Positions 60,262-64,000 of a DNA stretch of 64,000 bases are shown here, in pieces. Origin of the DNA: Chryseosolibacter sp049791675 (GTDB lineage Bacteria > Bacteroidota > Bacteroidia > Cytophagales > Cyclobacteriaceae); NCBI GenBank assembly GCA_049791675.1, contig JBARAD010000104.1, positions 24,319 through 88,318 of the forward strand, given 5' to 3'. Every line of letters starts with the position of its first letter. Positions within the stretch are counted from its first letter, which is position 1. A program made the position numbers and the translations under genes. A model generated the notes under the pieces. It was not told where the DNA came from. It saw only the letters and a list, made by a program, of their open reading frames with translations, and searched no databases.

Positions 60262-60570
60262 AAGGTTGTGGACAAGTACTTCTGTAGAATCAAATTCCCT
60301 AAAAAAACGTTTAGACTTACAAGGGTTAAACATTTTTGTGAATGAAATCGGAGTTACCAACATGAACCCACAATCGCACTTATTCACATCCGTGATATCC
60401 ACTCAAAATATAATTGTTGATAAGCCCTTAACCCATTGAAACAGATAGAATTGATCCTTAATTTTAATGAACACTTCATCCACAGGCAACCGGAACGATT
60501 ATTTATCCACTTATCAACATGACTAATTATAGTTATATAAATATATATATAATACTAATTAATACCAGGG
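60262..60570. other. candidate chromosomal replication origin (oriC)
   Basis: Seven DnaA-box-like 9-mers lie in this stretch: TGTGGACAA (60267), TTATTCACA (60380, matches TTATNCACA), ATATCCACT (60395), TGTTGATAA (60415, minus), TCATCCACA (60476), TTATCCACT (60503) and TTATCAACA (60511). They are followed directly by an AT-rich run, 60522-60563, which could be the DNA unwinding element. G/C bias on the plus strand reverses across it, and parS-like sites lie 4.5 kb to the left. Confidence 0.75.
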
Positions 60571-62411
60571 TAGTATTCTTAACAGCGTTCCTGCTGATGT
60601 CCTTAAGCGTATCGGGACAAAATCATGCCGACATACAACTTGCAAATGAGTACCTTGTCAAGGGCGATAAGAGAAAGGCGATAGATCTTTACAAGGATCT
60701 GAGCCGTAGTGACGCCAACATTCCCTTGATCCATAACAATTATTTAAACCTCATGATCGACATGGGGGCGTTCGAGGAGGCGCAGGACTATCTTAAAAAA
60801 GTTTTGCGCAGGGATCCCGAGAACATGCAGTACAAGCTCGACGTTGGATTGGTTTATGTTCGATCAGGAGAGGTAACCAAAGCGGACAAATACTTTAAGG
60901 ATATGAGCGCCGAGGTGCGGTCGAATATGCAACTTGCAAAAATGATGTCGGATTATCTGGCGGCTCGTTCGCTTTCGGAATATTCCATTATGGCATTGAA
61001 TGAATGCCGTAACTACCTTGGCAATCCTTACCTCTTTTGTCTTGAGCTTGCCATGCTATACCGGATCCAGGGCCAGCAGGATAAAATGGTACAGGAATAC
61101 TTAAGTTATGTTACGCAAAGCTCAGCCAACATCCAGTATGTGAAGAACGTGATGCAGGCATTGCTTACCAAACCTGAGGAACTTGAAAGTCTCGAACGGC
61201 TGCTGTATGACAAGGTACAGCAAAATCCCGATGTCGAGGTATATTCCGATCTTCTGATCTGGGTAACGATGCAGCAAAAAAATTTCTATGCTTCGTTTAT
61301 TCAGGCGCGGGCCTATGACAAGCGTTATAAGCGGGAAGGAGAGAAATCGCTGGAAGTAGCCCGGGTTGCGCTGGACAACGATGATTACGACAATGCCTCC
61401 AAAATATACCGGTACGTGATCCGCGAATATCGTGGAACCTCCAATCACCTTCTGGCAAGGCTTGGCCTCATCCGCACGAGAGAAGCACGTGTCAGGAAAA
61501 CGTTTCCAGTGAATGCCGATTCAGTGACTGCGCTGATCGAGGATTATCAGGAATTTATCAGCGAATACCCAAGCAATCCAAATTCATTGGATGCCGCCCG
61601 AAATCAGGCGTTGCTTTTTGCGAACTACCTTGATCAGAAAGATGCGGCGATCGGGATTTTAAACCAGTTGACCAATAACCCCCGCGCCACCTTATTTTTA
61701 AAATCGAAAGCAAAGCTAGACCTGGGTGACATATACCTGCTGAAAGGTGAGCCCTGGGAATCAACCCTGTTGTACTCGCAAGTTGAAAAAACACAAAAAG
61801 AAAATCCGGTGGGCTATGAAGCGAAACTCAAGAACGCCAAACTTTCATACTACAAAGGAAATTTCCGGCTGGCCCAGGAGCACCTCGATATTTTGAAAGA
61901 AGCGACCACCAGGGAAATTTCGAATGATGCCATGGAGCTTAGCATGCGTATCAAAGAGAATATTGCGTTTGATTCTGTCGGCGAGGCCCTGAAACAATAC
62001 GCACGGGTCGAGTTGCTCTTGTATCAGAATAAAATTGATTCCGCGCTCGCGAAAATGAATCAGCTGAAACAGGGAATTTCTGACAGCCTGGTATTTTCAA
62101 ACCAGACGATTCTTGACGATGTGTATTGGCTTGAAGCGAATATCCGGATGAAGAGAGGCGAATTCCCGGAGGCCCTTGCACTGCTGCAAAAAATTCTCTT
62201 GGAATACCCGGATGACGTGTTGTCAGACGACGCATATTTCCTGGAAGGAGAGATCTACGAGCGTCAGATGAAGGATAAAGAAAAGGCTATGGAAATTTAC
62301 CGGGAGTTTCTCACGAAATATCCGGGAAGTGTTTTTGCGGCCGAAGCACGGAAGCGGTTCAGAACGCTCCGCGGTGATTTTTCTTCTGAAACCTCCACGC
62401 CAATCAACTGA
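60519..62411 (+). CDS. TPR-repeat secreted protein
   Basis: This 630-residue protein as drawn begins at the ATG at 60519. A hydrophobic segment RVVFLTAFLLMSLSVSGQ (about 18-35) fits a signal peptide, but the first 17 codons are made from the AT-rich tract of the origin candidate, so the true start may be a non-ATG codon near 60560. TPR-type helical pairs fill 40-330 and 350-620 (LIHNNYLNLMIDMGAFEEAQDYLKKVL, DDAYFLEGEIYERQMKDKEKAMEIYREFLTKYPGS). This suggests a scaffold for envelope protein complexes, with a BamD-like C-terminal repeat. Confidence 0.82.
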   Translation: MTNYSYINIYIILINTRVVFLTAFLLMSLSVSGQNHADIQLANEYLVKGDKRKAIDLYKDLSRSDANIPLIHNNYLNLMIDMGAFEEAQDYLKKVLRRDPENMQYKLDVGLVYVRSGEVTKADKYFKDMSAEVRSNMQLAKMMSDYLAARSLSEYSIMALNECRNYLGNPYLFCLELAMLYRIQGQQDKMVQEYLSYVTQSSANIQYVKNVMQALLTKPEELESLERLLYDKVQQNPDVEVYSDLLIWVTMQQKNFYASFIQARAYDKRYKREGEKSLEVARVALDNDDYDNASKIYRYVIREYRGTSNHLLARLGLIRTREARVRKTFPVNADSVTALIEDYQEFISEYPSNPNSLDAARNQALLFANYLDQKDAAIGILNQLTNNPRATLFLKSKAKLDLGDIYLLKGEPWESTLLYSQVEKTQKENPVGYEAKLKNAKLSYYKGNFRLAQEHLDILKEATTREISNDAMELSMRIKENIAFDSVGEALKQYARVELLLYQNKIDSALAKMNQLKQGISDSLVFSNQTILDDVYWLEANIRMKRGEFPEALALLQKILLEYPDDVLSDDAYFLEGEIYERQMKDKEKAMEIYREFLTKYPGSVFAAEARKRFRTLRGDFSSETSTPIN

Positions 62412-62425
62412 AACAATCATCAGTC

Positions 62426-62520
62426 ATTAGGCACTGGGAATTGGGCATTGGGGAAATGAAAGCTAATCTTCTATAGTGCCTTGCATCTCAATCTTGAACC
62501 TTCAATTTTAAATCTTGAAC
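62426..62520. repeat. degenerate intergenic repeat (GGCATTGGG / TTGAAC type)
   Basis: The spacer holds ATTAGGCACTGGGAATTGGG-type units (62426-62453) and TTGAACCTTCAATTTTAAAT with CTTGAAC copies (62494-62520). These are decayed short repeats of the kind common between Bacteroidota genes, similar in style to 25202-25232. Confidence 0.45.
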
Positions 62521-62548
62521 TGAACATCGTTACCGATTTTTCCGCAGC

Positions 62549-63583
62549 CTATTCGCCGTCGTCTTTGTAAAGGAAGGTTTTGGCTTGTCCTTCGGCGCGG
62601 ATGTATCCGCGGTACATGCCATCGGTGTTGAAGGTCATGGAAACATTTCCTTTGCGGTCAAGTGCGATGACCCCGCCGTCTCCGCCAAGGGCTGGCAGTT
62701 TTTTCATAATTACGCTGTCAGCAGCCTGAGTCAGTGAGAGCCCACCGTACTCCATCATCGCGGAGATGTCATGGGCCACCGCCAGGCGGATAAAATACTC
62801 TCCCCACCCCGTTGAAGAGACACCACAGGTTTTGTTGTTGGCGTAGGTGCCGGCCCCGATGATGGGGGAATCGCCAACGCGCCCGTATTTTTTGTCACTC
62901 ATGCCTCCGGTGGAGGTTCCGGCTGCGAGGTTTCCGTGCTGATCGAGTGCGACAGCGCCTACCGTCCCGAATTTTTTCCCGACCTGTTCATTCAGAAGCG
63001 CGCCGTCTTTACTTTTTTCCGCTTTTCTTCGGTCGAGGTATTGTTGATATCTGGCAGAATCCACGAAATAGGAGGGGTCGACGATCTCCAGGCCGTGTTC
63101 CCCTGCGAATTTTTCTGCGCCCCTGCCGGCGAGCATCACATGGTCGGATTCAGTCATCACGGCGTAAGCGGCCTTTATCGGATTTTTTATCGTCGTCACC
63201 CCTGCTACAGCTCCGGCTTTCAGATTACTGCCATCCATGATGGAGGCGTCAAGCTCATTTTTTCCCGAATACGTAAATACGGCACCCTTTCCCGCGTTGA
63301 AGAGTGGTGAGTCTTCGAGCATGGTGATAGAGGTGATCACGGCGTCGAGACTGGTGCCGCCGGAAGCCAGAACGGCATAGCCACTGTCGAGTGCCTGCTT
63401 CAGCGCTGCATGATAGGCTTCCTGACGTTCAGGGGACATGTTTTCCTTGCGTATCGTGCCGGCGCCGCCGTGAATCACGAGTACGACCTGGGTTTTTTCT
63501 TCCGGATGAGGATTGTTCGTATTTTCAGTTTTACAGGATATCATGAGTAATAAACCCACAAAAATTGTCGCAGACCGTATCAT
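62549..63583 (-). CDS. isoaspartyl peptidase / type 2 L-asparaginase lipoprotein
   Basis: This 344-residue N-terminal-nucleophile hydrolase has a lipobox LLLMISC (lipid Cys17). The self-cleavage nucleophile is Thr207 in KKFGTVGAVALD. The substrate-binding region GRVGDSPIIGAGTYANN lies near 235-252, and the N-terminal VIHGGAGTIRKE motif is at 37-48. It removes isoaspartyl residues from peptides or hydrolyses asparagine. The lipid anchor puts it on the periplasmic or surface side. It converges with the TPR gene. Confidence 0.9.
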   Translation of the reverse strand: MIRSATIFVGLLLMISCKTENTNNPHPEEKTQVVLVIHGGAGTIRKENMSPERQEAYHAALKQALDSGYAVLASGGTSLDAVITSITMLEDSPLFNAGKGAVFTYSGKNELDASIMDGSNLKAGAVAGVTTIKNPIKAAYAVMTESDHVMLAGRGAEKFAGEHGLEIVDPSYFVDSARYQQYLDRRKAEKSKDGALLNEQVGKKFGTVGAVALDQHGNLAAGTSTGGMSDKKYGRVGDSPIIGAGTYANNKTCGVSSTGWGEYFIRLAVAHDISAMMEYGGLSLTQAADSVIMKKLPALGGDGGVIALDRKGNVSMTFNTDGMYRGYIRAEGQAKTFLYKDDGE

Positions 63584-63664
63584 ATTTCAAAAAATAAAGA
63601 GGTTCTTTAGATAAGAAAAGGGAAAAGAAATTTTATAGATTGGAGGGAATTTTACATAATATTT

Positions 63665-63693
63665 TTTGTTTTACCAGCCAACCTATAATTTTG
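63665..63693 (+). promoter_or_regulatory. promoter of the Lys/Ala-rich protein gene
   Basis: TTTG (63665-63668), 17 bases, then TAATTTTG (63686-63693) match both Bacteroidota promoter elements. It is followed by CGAATC. The start site would be near 63700, about 24 bases before the ATG. Confidence 0.65.
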
Positions 63694-63710
63694 CGAATCT
63701 TTTATTAAAC

Positions 63711-63715
63711 GGAGG
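63711..63715 (+). promoter_or_regulatory. unusually strong Shine-Dalgarno
   Basis: GGAGG lies 8 bases before the ATG at 63724. Few genes in this window have such a site; it suggests high translation of the basic protein. Confidence 0.6.
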
Positions 63716-63723
63716 AAATCACA

Positions 63724-64000
63724 ATGGCCAAGAATAAAAAGGCACCCGCTAAAGCAGTAAAAAAACTAAAAAAAGTAAAAGCCGCAGCCAAGACTAAAAA
63801 AGCTGCGCCTGCTAAAGCTAAGAAAGCTGTGGCCAAAAAGGCGAAGCCAGCTCCGAAAAAGGTCCAGGCAAAAAAACCTGCTACCAAAGCTACTGCACCC
63901 AAGGCGGCCCCCAAAGCTGCCATTCCCAAAGCTGCCGCTCCCAAGGTTGCTGCTCCCAAGCCAGCCGCCCCCAGGAAAGAAGTTGAAAAGAAAGTAGCAC
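63724..64000 (+). CDS. Lys/Ala/Pro-rich basic protein (histone H1-like), partial
   Basis: The first 92 codons are present, and the window ends inside the gene. The visible part is almost entirely Lys, Ala, Pro and Val in KKA/KAAPK repeats (MAKNKKAPAKAVKKLKKVK onward). It resembles bacterial histone H1-like (Hc1) proteins that bind DNA. Bacteroidota DksA/TraR-type regulators can also start with such a tail before a zinc-finger domain, so the rest of the gene is needed to decide. It has a good promoter and a strong Shine-Dalgarno. Confidence 0.7.
   Translation, partial: MAKNKKAPAKAVKKLKKVKAAAKTKKAAPAKAKKAVAKKAKPAPKKVQAKKPATKATAPKAAPKAAIPKAAAPKVAAPKPAAPRKEVEKKVA

Noticed and set aside
1..64000. 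CRISPR arrays, insertion sequences, prophage, tRNA or rRNA genes
   Set aside because: No regular spaced repeats, transposase or phage genes, cloverleaf-like CCA-ended sequences or conserved rRNA segments were seen on reading both strands.

Overview
The window looks like chromosomal DNA of a Bacteroidota bacterium, most likely order Cytophagales. The basis is a GldJ/GldK-type gliding lipoprotein, tandem DUF6089-like proteins before uppS-bamA-ompH-ompH, DUF4175 and DUF4382 proteins, a YbeY lacking its third zinc-ligand histidine, Bacteroidota-style promoters (TTTG about 20 bases before TAnnTTTG), few Shine-Dalgarno sequences and several TTG starts. No rRNA, tRNA, CRISPR array, prophage or insertion sequence was seen. 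The genus cannot be fixed from the sequence alone.

Layout. 1-8.7 kb: housekeeping genes (lipoprotein-release-type ABC permease cut by the window edge, rbfA, a polytopic membrane protein, rpiB, tatC, glyA, two TPM-domain proteins, pdxJ, a YqeY protein, cvpA). 8.8-17.8 kb: an envelope-biogenesis run (alpha/beta hydrolase, CBS protein, nadK, two DUF6089-like proteins, uppS, bamA, two OmpH/Skp chaperones) closed by a strong terminator. 17.8-21 kb: LD-carboxypeptidase facing a LysE exporter / ATP-grasp / DinB run. 21-22 kb: a small secreted protein behind a consensus sigma-54 promoter, and a glycine-zipper membrane protein. 22-28 kb: a fatty-acid beta-oxidation operon in fadN-fadA-fadE order with a MarR regulator. 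28-40 kb: a lamin-tail surface protein, asd, a DUF4382 lipoprotein, an ECF sigma/anti-sigma pair, a MacB-type permease and two M16 peptidases. 40-51 kb: an XRE/membrane-protein pair with palindromic operators, a flavoprotein, an RNA-methyltransferase-like protein, mfd, gldJ-like, comF and an AhpD-like pair. 51-62 kb: DUF4175 giant protein, anti-sigma-like ATPase, ybeY, mnmG, a methyltransferase, an Ig-like lipoprotein and a TPR protein. 62.5-64 kb: isoaspartyl peptidase and the start of a Lys/Ala-rich basic protein.

The most important feature is a probable chromosomal replication origin at about 60.26-60.57 kb. It has seven DnaA-box-like 9-mers, an adjacent 40-base AT-only-type tract, and a flip of G-versus-C excess on the same strand between two co-oriented genes. 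Two parS-like palindromes and three more DnaA-like repeats lie about 4.5 kb away, before mnmG. The other regulatory finds are a divergent pair of matched ECF-type promoters around the sigma gene (34.0-34.15 kb), twin 20-bp palindromes before the XRE operon (40.69-40.75 kb), and the sigma-54 promoter at 21.27 kb.
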